IMG/VR virus record: IMGVR_UViG_3300028025_001731
Location: 1-34,628 of that record
From: a virus
Length of the DNA: 34,628 nt
Direction: 5' to 3' (one strand)
Position 1 is the stretch's first letter. Every line of letters starts with the position of its first letter. Both the position numbers and the translations under genes were made by a program. Below are positions 14,358 to 20,171 of the stretch, piece by piece. The notes beneath the pieces were generated by a model. It did no database searches and was not told the origin of the DNA. It worked only from the letters and a program-made list of their open reading frames with translations.

Positions 14358-14792
14358 ATGAAAACATTACAGGTAGCAAAGTACGAAAGAGGCACTGCGT
14401 TCTACTATACGGACGAAGTAACAGAAAGGTGTGTTCTTTTAATCAACGATAAAAACTCAAACTATTTTACAAAAAAGGCGAAGCACATGAGTACCGACAT
14501 TGAAGACGCAAAGGCAGTAGTAGAAAAGCACCTAGTAACCTTGAGTCAGGCGCTGGACGTTGTTCAGGCAAAAGAGAAGGCGCTTGTTGAAGCCACAAAA
14601 ATAACATCAGGAAGGCTTAGGGATACTGTTCACAAGTTAAGTGACGGCTTGGCAAAGGTGGAAAAAACGGCAAACTTTGACAAACTTGAAAGATATGCAG
14701 ACACGCTTTCCCGCATTGAGAAATCATTATCGGTTTTAGCTGAAATGGAAAAGACGGGTGTTTTGTCGAAAATATCATCATCACTTAAATAA
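14358..14792 (+). CDS. Hypothetical protein with coiled coil, 144 aa
   Basis: ATG 14358 has AGGA seven bases upstream. Residues 1-43 form a small domain (KYERGTAFYYTDEVTERCVL). From Met44 on the protein is helical and charged (IEDAKAVVEKHLVTLSQAL, SGRLRDTVHKLSDGLAKVEK), which looks like a separate module that may have its own start at 14487. I recognise no function. A second frame starts at ATG 14339 with a better ribosome site (AGGGGAAACT) and ends at 14452 after 37 codons, overlapping this gene's start. The true start is therefore uncertain. Confidence 0.65.
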   Translation: MKTLQVAKYERGTAFYYTDEVTERCVLLINDKNSNYFTKKAKHMSTDIEDAKAVVEKHLVTLSQALDVVQAKEKALVEATKITSGRLRDTVHKLSDGLAKVEKTANFDKLERYADTLSRIEKSLSVLAEMEKTGVLSKISSSLK

Positions 14793-14807
14793 AAAGAGGA
14801 AACCAAA

Positions 14808-15014
14808 ATGGATAGAAAAAAGACAGAACAAAATAATGACTCAGACTTATCCGCACTGGGTTTTAGCTCAATAAATGTTTTTTTGAACTTCAATGGCGAT
14901 GTTTGTATTGCACAGAATCAACCGCCAAAAGAAAGAGTGGTGATCGTTGTGCCGCAGAGTGTTTGTGGACTATTGGTCGATTTTATAAAAATTTATTCAA
15001 GTGACGAAGAATAA
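14808..15014 (+). CDS. Hypothetical protein, 68 aa
   Basis: A small acidic protein with no known family. It starts after AGAGGAAACC and overlaps the next start by its last base (TAATG). The first 20 residues are charged (MDRKKTEQNNDSD). The rest alternates strands (INVFLNFNGDVCIAQ, RVVIVVPQSV) and ends in an amphipathic helix. The spacing fits the operon. Confidence 0.6.
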   Translation: MDRKKTEQNNDSDLSALGFSSINVFLNFNGDVCIAQNQPPKERVVIVVPQSVCGLLVDFIKIYSSDEE

Positions 15015-15346
15015 TGAAGATAGATATTACACAAGCCTACACATACGGAGTCAGCGACGAAGCAGCTCTGGAGTTTATTGAGTGGCGAAGGTCCATCAAG
15101 AAGCCTCTTACCCAAAGAGCTTTTGAGAGAGCATTGAGGGAAGCGTTTCAATGTACTGACCTAGGCATCACGGCAGATCGAGCAATTGAAATCTCTATAG
15201 ACAAGGGCTGGCAGGGCATTACATACGAGTACCTTAAAGCAGAGCTTGGAAGGCGCTCTGAGGCTGGCAGGGAGTTGGTCCTAAAACAACCAGAGAGTAT
15301 GCAGGGCTTTGTGGAAAGGGTAACGGATAGAAACTGGAGTCATTAA
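15014..15346 (+). CDS. Hypothetical helical protein, 110 aa
   Basis: The segment KPLTQRAFERALREA...GITADRAIEISIDKGWQGITYEYLKAE resembles a helical module near the C-terminus of many phage replication and DnaT/YdaU-like proteins (two helices, then GWQG). Only that module is present, without an ATPase or winged-helix domain. It could be a stripped-down replication accessory, the only hint of a replication gene in this window, but the match is weak. TAATG couples it to the upstream gene. Confidence 0.55.
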   Translation: MKIDITQAYTYGVSDEAALEFIEWRRSIKKPLTQRAFERALREAFQCTDLGITADRAIEISIDKGWQGITYEYLKAELGRRSEAGRELVLKQPESMQGFVERVTDRNWSH

Positions 15347-15526
15347 ATGCCAAGAACAAAAACAGAATGGCCGAAGAAGATAGACCAGCAGGACGAAGAG
15401 ATTGTGTTTGAGTTATACGATATTCACGGCATGAAGCCGTCTGTGATAGCAAAGAAGTTTGAGATCGACCCTGATTACCTGTTCGATTGGTTAAGACAAA
15501 GAATCTATAAATCAAAAAGGGGATAA
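15347..15526 (+). CDS. Small helix-turn-helix-like protein, 59 aa
   Basis: ATG 15347 is the first base after the upstream stop, and the stop is two bases before the next start. Residues 17-50 (EEIVFELYDIHGMKPSVIAK, then KFEIDPDYLFDWLRQR) have the spacing of a homeodomain-like helix-turn-helix found in transposase and resolvase proteins. It is too small to be an enzyme and may be a DNA-binding regulator. No closer family can be named. Confidence 0.6.
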   Translation: MPRTKTEWPKKIDQQDEEIVFELYDIHGMKPSVIAKKFEIDPDYLFDWLRQRIYKSKRG

Positions 15527-15528
15527 TT

Positions 15529-15735
15529 ATGATTGGAACACAGAACGCGCAAATACTCAGACATATGCAAACCATTGGCGAGATCACTCCATTGGACGCC
15601 CTGAACTACTGCGGATGTCTTCGACTGGCGGCGAGGATATACGAGATCAGAGGCACAGGCGTCGAGGTTCAGGATAGGTGGATAACAAGTGATGACGGAA
15701 AGCGATATAAGGCTTACAGCGTCAAAAAGACCTAG
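15529..15735 (+). CDS. Winged helix-turn-helix protein (HTH_39 type), 68 aa
   Basis: The pattern Q...IL..MQTIGEITPLDAL, CLRLAARIYEIRGTGVEV and a final W....DGKRYKAYSV fits the short phage winged-helix family HTH_39. These bind DNA, and their roles in phages are largely unknown. It follows another small helix-turn-helix protein by two bases, and an AAGGGGAT ribosome site precedes its start. The next gene begins inside its 3' end in another frame. Confidence 0.75.
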   Translation: MIGTQNAQILRHMQTIGEITPLDALNYCGCLRLAARIYEIRGTGVEVQDRWITSDDGKRYKAYSVKKT

Positions 15736-15898
15736 ACACTACGCTGCCAACTACATGAATGCCAAGGGCAAGGATGCCCAGACAGAAGCCCTGAAAGGAT
15801 GTCCGGTAGAGTGGCAGGGGTTGGTTAAACAGCACATAAAGAACACAAGAGACTTAACAAATGGGCGAGCTAACAAGAACAGTATCAAAAGAAAGTGA
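15692..15898 (+). CDS. Small hypothetical protein, DUF7696-like, 68 aa
   Basis: The stretch RPRHYAANYMNAKGKDAQTEAL.....WQGLVKQHI resembles a short helical protein found near nin genes in other phages (DUF7696-like, from memory). It overlaps the upstream gene by 44 bases and NinB by 38. The start is uncertain: ATG 15692 has only GGTGG nine bases upstream, and a GTG lies directly before it. Function unknown. Confidence 0.55.
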   Translation: MTESDIRLTASKRPRHYAANYMNAKGKDAQTEALKGCPVEWQGLVKQHIKNTRDLTNGRANKNSIKRK

Positions 15899-16292
15899 TC
15901 TACAAGGCGCAATCCAGTGGGTGTATTCAATGGCCTCTAGGGGTCTTCAAGCTGGGGCTGTGGTCATTACTCTGGGAAGAGAGACAAGGACAGATGAGCA
16001 GAACGATAAGCAGTGGCCTATGCTCAGAGACATATCAAAGCAGGTTGAGTGGTTTGGGCAGAAGCATGGTCCTGAAGACTGGAAGGACATTCTGTCGGCT
16101 GCTTGGAAGGGTCAGAAGCTGGTGCCAGGCGTAGACGGTGGCTTCGTGGCACTTGGAGTTAGAACCTCTAAAATCAGCCCAGCGGAGTTCTCTGAATACA
16201 TTGAGGCAATCTATGCCTTCGGAGCTGAACGCTCTGTAATCTGGTCTGAGAAGGCTTTAGAGGCATATGAGAATTATCGGGAGGCAAGATGA
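15861..16292 (+). CDS. ninB: NinB recombination protein, 143 aa
   Basis: Matches lambda NinB (Orf), a recombination mediator that binds single-stranded DNA and can replace RecFOR. Diagnostic stretches are RTDEQNDKQWPMLRDISKQV, EDWKDILSAAWKG, VPGVDGGFVALGVRTSK and EYIEAIYAFGAERSVIWS. Length is normal. It begins the nin-like block (NinB, ABC-GNAT, NinG) and complements the annealing protein, exonuclease and SSB encoded on the other strand. The stop overlaps the next start by ATGA. Confidence 0.95.
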   Translation: MGELTRTVSKESDLQGAIQWVYSMASRGLQAGAVVITLGRETRTDEQNDKQWPMLRDISKQVEWFGQKHGPEDWKDILSAAWKGQKLVPGVDGGFVALGVRTSKISPAEFSEYIEAIYAFGAERSVIWSEKALEAYENYREAR

Positions 16293-16450
16293 CACCTGAA
16301 TGGATTGAGCTTTATCACTCGGTGAATGAATTGCTCCTACAGCTTGGAGAAGAGGGGTCTATTACCAAGAAGGATGAGGTGGTTGATCGAGTAATGTACG
16401 CGCTCTTTGAGATCGACGGCGGAGTACACAACAAGAGGATGGGCCAGTGA
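16289..16450 (+). CDS. Small hypothetical protein, 53 aa
   Basis: Its ATG overlaps the ninB stop (ATGA) and its stop overlaps the following GTG start (GTGA), so it is an intact link in the operon. A ribosome site GGGAGG lies upstream. The product is acidic and helical (WIELYHSVNELLLQLGEEG, KKDEVVDRVMYALFEIDGG). No family recognised. Confidence 0.65.
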   Translation: MTPEWIELYHSVNELLLQLGEEGSITKKDEVVDRVMYALFEIDGGVHNKRMGQ

Positions 16451-17517
16451 GAAAAGACAATAATATGGCGACTACTTTGAGGGTGTCTGTAGCTGAAGAT
16501 GATATAACAAAAGAAATATGCAGGGCGTTTGATTACAAATTCGATGGCACAACTGAAACAAAAATTAGTCACTTTGATATTAAAAATGATTTTGGAATTG
16601 GTTTAATTGTTGGGCCTTCGGGTAGTGGGAAATCCACACTGTTAAAAAAATTTGGAAATGAATCACAACACGAATGGGATTCTGAAAAGTGCATCGCCTC
16701 TCAGTTTGAGTCTGCCGAGGAGGCCCAGAAAAAATTGGCGGCAGTTGGGCTAAACAGCATTCCCGCATGGTTGAGGCCGTATCACGCATTATCAACTGGC
16801 GAAAAGTACCGAGCAGACCTAGCCATGCAATTAAAGTCTGGCGCGGTTGTTGATGAATTTACTAGCGTCATTGATAGGCAGGTGGCAATGTCGTGCGCCA
16901 ATGCGGTTAGCCGATATGCCAAGCAGTGCGTCTTAAAGAATGTTGTTTTTGCATCGTGCCATTACGACATAATAGATTGGCTACAACCTGATTGGGTATA
17001 CGATACTTTGACAAAAAACCTGTCATATCGGGGGACAGCTAGGCGGCAACAAATTGAGCTGGAGGTATTACCTTGTGGGGTCGAGTCGTGGTCAATCTTC
17101 AGCAAACATCATTATCTCACAGAGGACATCAATAAAAGTGCAATGCATTGGCTCTGCGCGTGGGGATCAAATGTTGTTGGGTTTGCTTCCGCAATAGCCT
17201 ATCCATCTGGCACAGTTAAAAACGCCTACAGAGGACATAGGACGGTTATATTGCCCGACTATCAAGGGCTGGGAATAGGCGTCAGATTAAGTGACGCGAT
17301 TGCTGAGATACATCACCAAAAGGGTTTTAGATATTTCAGCAAGACAGCACATCCAAGGATGGGCGAATACCGAAACAACTCTCCGCTATGGAGGCCAACA
17401 AGTAAAAACATGATAGAGCGCAACGATTCATCAAGTGAAAGCGTTAAATGGGTTTCGCGGAAAGTATTTTCTTACTCACATGAATATGTGGGTGTCAGTT
17501 GTGCGCTGAGTAGCTAA
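16447..17517 (+). CDS. ABC-type ATPase fused to a GNAT domain, 356 aa
   Basis: The N-terminal half is an ABC-type ATPase: Walker A GPSGSGKST at 56-64, signature-like LSTGE at 115-119, Walker B with D136-E137 and a switch His172 in ASCHYD. It has no membrane segments and no transporter partner, so it is not a transporter. The C-terminal half is a GNAT fold, with HRTVILPDYQGLGIGVRLSD as the acyl-CoA-binding motif at about 260-280 and the end motif TAHPRMGEYRNNSPLW. GTG 16447 overlaps the upstream stop (GTGA) with GAGGA before it; ATG 16465 is an alternative. The gene is more AT-rich than its neighbours. Possible targets are DNA bases (Mu Mom is a GNAT) or host proteins. Function unproven. Confidence 0.8.
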   Translation: MRKDNNMATTLRVSVAEDDITKEICRAFDYKFDGTTETKISHFDIKNDFGIGLIVGPSGSGKSTLLKKFGNESQHEWDSEKCIASQFESAEEAQKKLAAVGLNSIPAWLRPYHALSTGEKYRADLAMQLKSGAVVDEFTSVIDRQVAMSCANAVSRYAKQCVLKNVVFASCHYDIIDWLQPDWVYDTLTKNLSYRGTARRQQIELEVLPCGVESWSIFSKHHYLTEDINKSAMHWLCAWGSNVVGFASAIAYPSGTVKNAYRGHRTVILPDYQGLGIGVRLSDAIAEIHHQKGFRYFSKTAHPRMGEYRNNSPLWRPTSKNMIERNDSSSESVKWVSRKVFSYSHEYVGVSCALSS

Positions 17518-17532
17518 AAACATAAAGAGGAT

Positions 17533-17940
17533 ATGTCGGTGAAGAAGAAATCAATTGCTGGCTTGCGAGAGGATTGCGCTGTTCTTCTCCAGAAATACGT
17601 CAGACTAAAAGCAGCGGATCACAATGGCTACTGTAGTTGTTGGACCTGCGGGAAGTCTGAACACTGGAAAGAGATGCAGGGAGGACACTTCATTGAGAGG
17701 GGCAAGACAGCAACAAAGCTAATGGAAGAGAATGTCCATCCTCAGTGCAGGTCCTGCAATATGTACGGCATGAAGAAGGCCAGTGTGGTTTTGGCCTACA
17801 GATCGGCAATGGTGGACTTCTACGGTGACCAGTTTGTATCTGAATTGGAGATGAAAGCCTGTGAGGTTACAAAGCACACAAGACAGTATCTGGATGACCT
17901 GAAGGCCGATCTGAAGGCGAAGATCAAGGAGCTAGAATGA
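17533..17940 (+). CDS. ninG: NinG/Rap recombination nuclease, 135 aa
   Basis: Matches NinG (Rap in lambda), a structure-specific nuclease that cuts Holliday junctions and D-loops. The paired zinc-type cysteines and HNH-like core are visible: YCSCWTCGKSEHWKEMQGGHF, then NVHPQCRSCNMYGMKK. The C-terminus is a charged helix. The start may be ATG 17533 or, with better spacing from AGAGG, GTG 17539. The stop overlaps the next gene by ATGA. With NinB it extends the recombination set. Confidence 0.95.
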   Translation: MSVKKKSIAGLREDCAVLLQKYVRLKAADHNGYCSCWTCGKSEHWKEMQGGHFIERGKTATKLMEENVHPQCRSCNMYGMKKASVVLAYRSAMVDFYGDQFVSELEMKACEVTKHTRQYLDDLKADLKAKIKELE

Positions 17941-18128
17941 GAATTGAGGGAATGACACAAGAGCAGTCTGATCTCTACAACGAAGGGAAAAGGGCGCACG
18001 CTGATGGATTAAGCAAGGACGCTTGTACGGCAGGAATGAGAAAAAAATGCTGGTGGCTGGCGGGCTGGATCGACGCTGACATCGAATCAGGTAAACCAAT
18101 ATGGGGGAACTATGGAAAATCTAATTAA
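17937..18128 (+). CDS. Rmf/CrpP-like small protein, 63 aa
   Basis: The layout YNEGKRAHADGLSKDACTAG, then a short gap and KKCWWLAGWIDADIES, follows the pattern of ribosome modulation factor and its relatives (G..A...G......C......WL.GW). Rmf pairs 70S ribosomes into inactive 100S dimers. CrpP, a plasmid relative, has been linked to drug resistance. Phage copies are not characterised. It overlaps ninG by ATGA and the MazG-like gene by 17 bases. Homology is short, so this is a fold-level suggestion. Confidence 0.65.
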   Translation: MRIEGMTQEQSDLYNEGKRAHADGLSKDACTAGMRKKCWWLAGWIDADIESGKPIWGNYGKSN

Positions 18129-18600
18129 CTTGGTTACGCAGTGGGGAATCGACCGGAAGATCATTGGCAACGGGAAGCTGGAGACCCAGTGGCTTAAACT
18201 GATCAGTGAATTCGGAGAAATGACCGACAGCCTGGCGAAAGCTAAAAGCCCAATAGATGACATTGGCGACCAGATGGTGGTGATGATTATGATGGCAGGC
18301 ATTGCTGGTAAGACGCCACAGTTCAAAACGGCAGCGAACACCTGCAAGCCGGATGATCTTGATATAATCACCCTGACTGGGATGCTCTGCACAACCTACG
18401 CATCACTGCGGTATTACGGAAACCAGACTGTGAACAGGTACTGCGATGCTCTGAACCAGTTAGGCGGAATAGCGACGAAGAGCAACAAGACCCTGTACAG
18501 CAATATGACCCTGTACAACTGCCTCGATCACAGCTACCAGCAGATCAAGGACAGGAAAGGCTACTTGAATGAACACGGCGTATTCGTCAAGGAGGAGTGA
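18112..18600 (+). CDS. MazG-like nucleotide pyrophosphohydrolase, 162 aa
   Basis: Residues 8-60 fit the MazG/dUTPase-like all-alpha family: QWGIDRKIIGNGKLETQWLK, then E33-x-x-E36 (SEFGEMTD) and the second acidic pair D50-x-x-D53 (DDIGDQMVVM). These acids hold magnesium and cut nucleoside triphosphates to monophosphates. Phage MazG proteins may clean the nucleotide pool or lower ppGpp. The C-terminal 100 residues are helical and unlike MazG. GGGGGA five bases before ATG 18112 is a strong ribosome site. Confidence 0.82.
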   Translation: MENLINLVTQWGIDRKIIGNGKLETQWLKLISEFGEMTDSLAKAKSPIDDIGDQMVVMIMMAGIAGKTPQFKTAANTCKPDDLDIITLTGMLCTTYASLRYYGNQTVNRYCDALNQLGGIATKSNKTLYSNMTLYNCLDHSYQQIKDRKGYLNEHGVFVKEE

Positions 18601-18782
18601 TGGCTACTCAAAACGACATCACAGGAGATGAGATCAAGTCGAGGGTCTTGTCTAAGCAGGGGAAGGATAACTGGGACAAGATATTCAAGCCCAAGTGTAC
18701 TTATCCAAAGTGTAAGTGTCCTGTAGACCTCCACGAAGGCGAGATGTGCGTGGAGGGTAGGGGGAAGGTGCCAGCCTATTGA
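18600..18782 (+). CDS. Small cysteine-containing protein, 60 aa
   Basis: ATG 18600 overlaps the upstream stop (TGATG) with GGAGG five bases before. Four cysteines lie in KCTYPKCKCPVD and EMCVEG, a possible small metal-binding knuckle. The gene ends inside a 19-bp repeat (18768-18786) and overlaps the convergent gene by seven bases. It is the last gene of the rightward early operon. No terminator with a T-run is seen. Confidence 0.6.
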   Translation: MATQNDITGDEIKSRVLSKQGKDNWDKIFKPKCTYPKCKCPVDLHEGEMCVEGRGKVPAY

Positions 18783-18786
18783 GCTG
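18768..18786. repeat. 19-bp direct repeat, copy 1
   Basis: GTGCCAGCCTATTGAGCTG occurs here and at 19098-19116. Each copy holds the stop codon and last two codons (Ala-Gln) of a minus-strand gene. Only this copy extends to a full hairpin, GCCAGC/GCTGGC (18770-18788) with a 7-nt loop, sitting at the junction of convergent genes but without a T-run. Confidence 0.9.
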
Positions 18787-19081
18787 GCAATCCTTCGTTG
18801 GTCATATCTCTAAATGCTGTTGCAATTAGTTTCCCATCTTCATCAACAAGACCGCATATGCCGCCTTGCATGGTGAAGATGCAGCAGGCCTTTCTTTTAT
18901 CATCAAGCGTCTTTTTAAGAGCCTGCAATTCTTCAAATGACTTGAGTAGTTTCTCATCAAACTCTTTCATTACTTGAATTGCCAGCCCCAGTTCTTCAGC
19001 ACGTTGCTTTGCAGCATTAACAGCTTTTGCTGTTGCATTGGCTTTAATCTGCCGATATATCTCACCAAAAACATTTTGCAT
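18776..19081 (-). CDS. Hypothetical coiled-coil protein, 101 aa
   Basis: The N-terminal two-thirds is one long charged helix (IYRQIKANATAKAVNAAKQR through LKSFEELQALKKTLDDKRKA). A small domain follows (ACCIFTMQGGICGLVDEDGK), then the end in Pro-Ala-Gln. The ribosome site AAGGAG is good. It is last of the three minus-strand genes from 19500 and lies between the two 19-bp repeats, so it may be an added unit. Function unknown. Confidence 0.6.
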   Translation of the reverse strand: MQNVFGEIYRQIKANATAKAVNAAKQRAEELGLAIQVMKEFDEKLLKSFEELQALKKTLDDKRKACCIFTMQGGICGLVDEDGKLIATAFRDMTNEGLPAQ

Positions 19082-19097
19082 TTTGCTCTCCTTGATT

Positions 19098-19116
19098 GTG
19101 CCAGCCTATTGAGCTG
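19098..19116. repeat. 19-bp direct repeat, copy 2
   Basis: Identical to 18768-18786. It carries the stop codon of the gene ending at 19106. The repeats bracket a unit of 330 bp with one minus-strand gene, as expected if that gene arrived by duplication of the end of its neighbour or by recombination at short homology. Confidence 0.9.
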
Positions 19117-19306
19117 ATACTGCCTCGATGACAAGGCGCGTTAGGTCTTCGGTACTGATGCTGACTGGATGCACGCAGATCGAGTCGATCTTGTCGAACC
19201 CGTCATCACCATCGAAATACACATACCCGTCTCCGCGCACCGCCTCTACATCAAGGGACGGGTATGCTGACTTCAGAGCTTTGTTGACCGCTATCATGTT
19301 CGCCAT
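19106..19306 (-). CDS. Hypothetical protein, 66 aa
   Basis: ATG 19306 follows AGGAGAGAGAAA, a good ribosome site. An in-frame ATG at 19360 would add 18 residues and overlap the upstream gene. The core ALKSAYPSLDVEAVRGDGYV and YFDGDDGFDKIDSICVHPVS suggests a small alpha-beta domain with an acidic loop. I do not recognise a function. Confidence 0.62.
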   Translation of the reverse strand: MANMIAVNKALKSAYPSLDVEAVRGDGYVYFDGDDGFDKIDSICVHPVSISTEDLTRLVIEAVSAQ

Positions 19307-19344
19307 TTTCTCTCTCCTGAGTGCGCCATCCTTGGCGGTGGTTG

Positions 19345-19500
19345 TTAGCTGTTCAGCCATTCTTCATATGATTTCAGTGGCTTGCCAGTTGTAAAATCAA
19401 TCCCCTTTCCGTTGTCAGCGCATGACAGGTATATCTGATATTCGCTGTCGTTTGTGCCCCTTGCTTGGGTTTGCCAGAAGTCTGTGTGTTCTACTTTCAT
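19345..19500 (-). CDS. Small hypothetical protein, 51 aa
   Basis: First gene of the three-gene minus-strand operon. ATG 19500 is chosen because AAAGGGGATACAAA stands directly before it, the same leader as at 13236 with one base changed. A longer frame starts at 19587 but would run through the promoter. The sequence (HTDFWQTQARGTNDSEYQIY, ending KPLKSYEEWLNS) gives no family. Confidence 0.65.
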   Translation of the reverse strand: MKVEHTDFWQTQARGTNDSEYQIYLSCADNGKGIDFTTGKPLKSYEEWLNS

Positions 19501-19546
19501 TTTGTATCCCCTTTTTTTGGCCCGCTTTATTGCTGGCATGGGAGAT

Positions 19547-19574
19547 ATAATACAACAACTAGTTGTATACGCAA
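19547..19574 (-). promoter_or_regulatory. Promoter with operator for the minus-strand operon at 19500
   Basis: On the minus strand: -35 TTGCGT (19569-19574), 16-bp spacer, -10 TATTAT (19547-19552). The spacer holds an inverted repeat, ATACAAC at 19550-19556 and GTTGTAT at 19562-19568, with the palindrome ACAACTAGTTGT nested in it. The TACAAC half-site is shared with the operator at 13269-13308, so both may answer to the Cro-like protein. Confidence 0.6.
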
Positions 19575-19590
19575 GAGGGTAGAGCAATCT

Positions 19591-19619
19591 TTTTTAAAAT
19601 ATTTTCAATGGTGTATAAT
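19591..19619 (+). promoter_or_regulatory. Candidate late promoter
   Basis: A perfect -10 (TATAAT, 19614-19619) lies 31 bp upstream of the first packaging-region gene. The -35 at the right distance (TTTTTA, 19591-19596) is poor, and the upstream DNA is very AT-rich. A promoter with a good -10 and weak -35 often needs an activator; the XRE-sigma4 protein is the obvious candidate. It would drive the long late operon. Confidence 0.5.
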
Positions 19620-19650
19620 CCCTGTAAATCAATTGCTCTCAGGAGCCACT

Positions 19651-19791
19651 ATGCCATTGAAAAAAGGGTACGGTAAGAAGACTGTCTCAGCTAACATCAA
19701 GACCGAGATGAAGTCTGGCAAGCCTCAGAAGCAGGCTATTGCCATTGCTCTGTCGATGGCTAAGAAGTCCAAGCCAGTGAGGTATGAGTAA
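19651..19791 (+). CDS. DUF6496-like small protein, 46 aa
   Basis: ATG 19651 follows AGGAG by six bases. The sequence KKTVSANIKTEMKSGKPQKQ followed by AIAIALSMAKK is that of DUF6496, a very small basic protein common just before small terminase genes or in other phage regions. It may bind nucleic acid. Its stop overlaps the small terminase start (TAATG), so it probably belongs to the packaging operon. Confidence 0.78.
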   Translation: MPLKKGYGKKTVSANIKTEMKSGKPQKQAIAIALSMAKKSKPVRYE

Positions 19792-20171
19792 TGCCAGCGG
19801 GCAGACCCAGCAAGTACAACGATGAAATAGTGGCAAAGGCCAGAGCCTACGTTGATGGTGGCTATCTTGCCTGTGGGGATGTTATACCCCAGATGGCGGG
19901 ACTGGCTATTGAGCTAAGTATCTCGCGGGAGACCATATACGACTGGTGCGACGACCCTGAAAAGAAAGAATTTTCTGACATTGTTGCTAGATGTCTAAGG
20001 GCGCAAGAAAGAAGGCTGCTCAACGGGTCTCTGACAGGTGATCTGAACCCCACTATTGCCAAGCTGATACTCACTAAGCATGGGTACTCAGAGAGAGTGC
20101 AGAACGAGCATACAGGCGAGAATGGTGGGCCGATAGAACACGACTGGACGGTGAGGCTAGTTAATGCCTGA
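19791..20171 (+). CDS. terS: Terminase small subunit, 126 aa
   Basis: Matches gp3-like small terminases. GRPSKYN starts the protein, GLAIELSISRETIYDWCDDP is the helix-turn-helix, and LNGSLTGDLNPTIAKLILTK with HGYSERV ends the core. The subunit forms a ring that picks the pac site and loads the large subunit. It is followed by the large subunit gene with an 8-base overlap. The family is clear; the pac site is not identified, though in P22 it lies within this gene. Confidence 0.88.
   Translation: MPAGRPSKYNDEIVAKARAYVDGGYLACGDVIPQMAGLAIELSISRETIYDWCDDPEKKEFSDIVARCLRAQERRLLNGSLTGDLNPTIAKLILTKHGYSERVQNEHTGENGGPIEHDWTVRLVNA

Noticed and set aside
13357-18782. Prophage attachment site or integrase
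   Set aside because: No tyrosine or serine recombinase motif was found in any frame, so I cannot support an att site.
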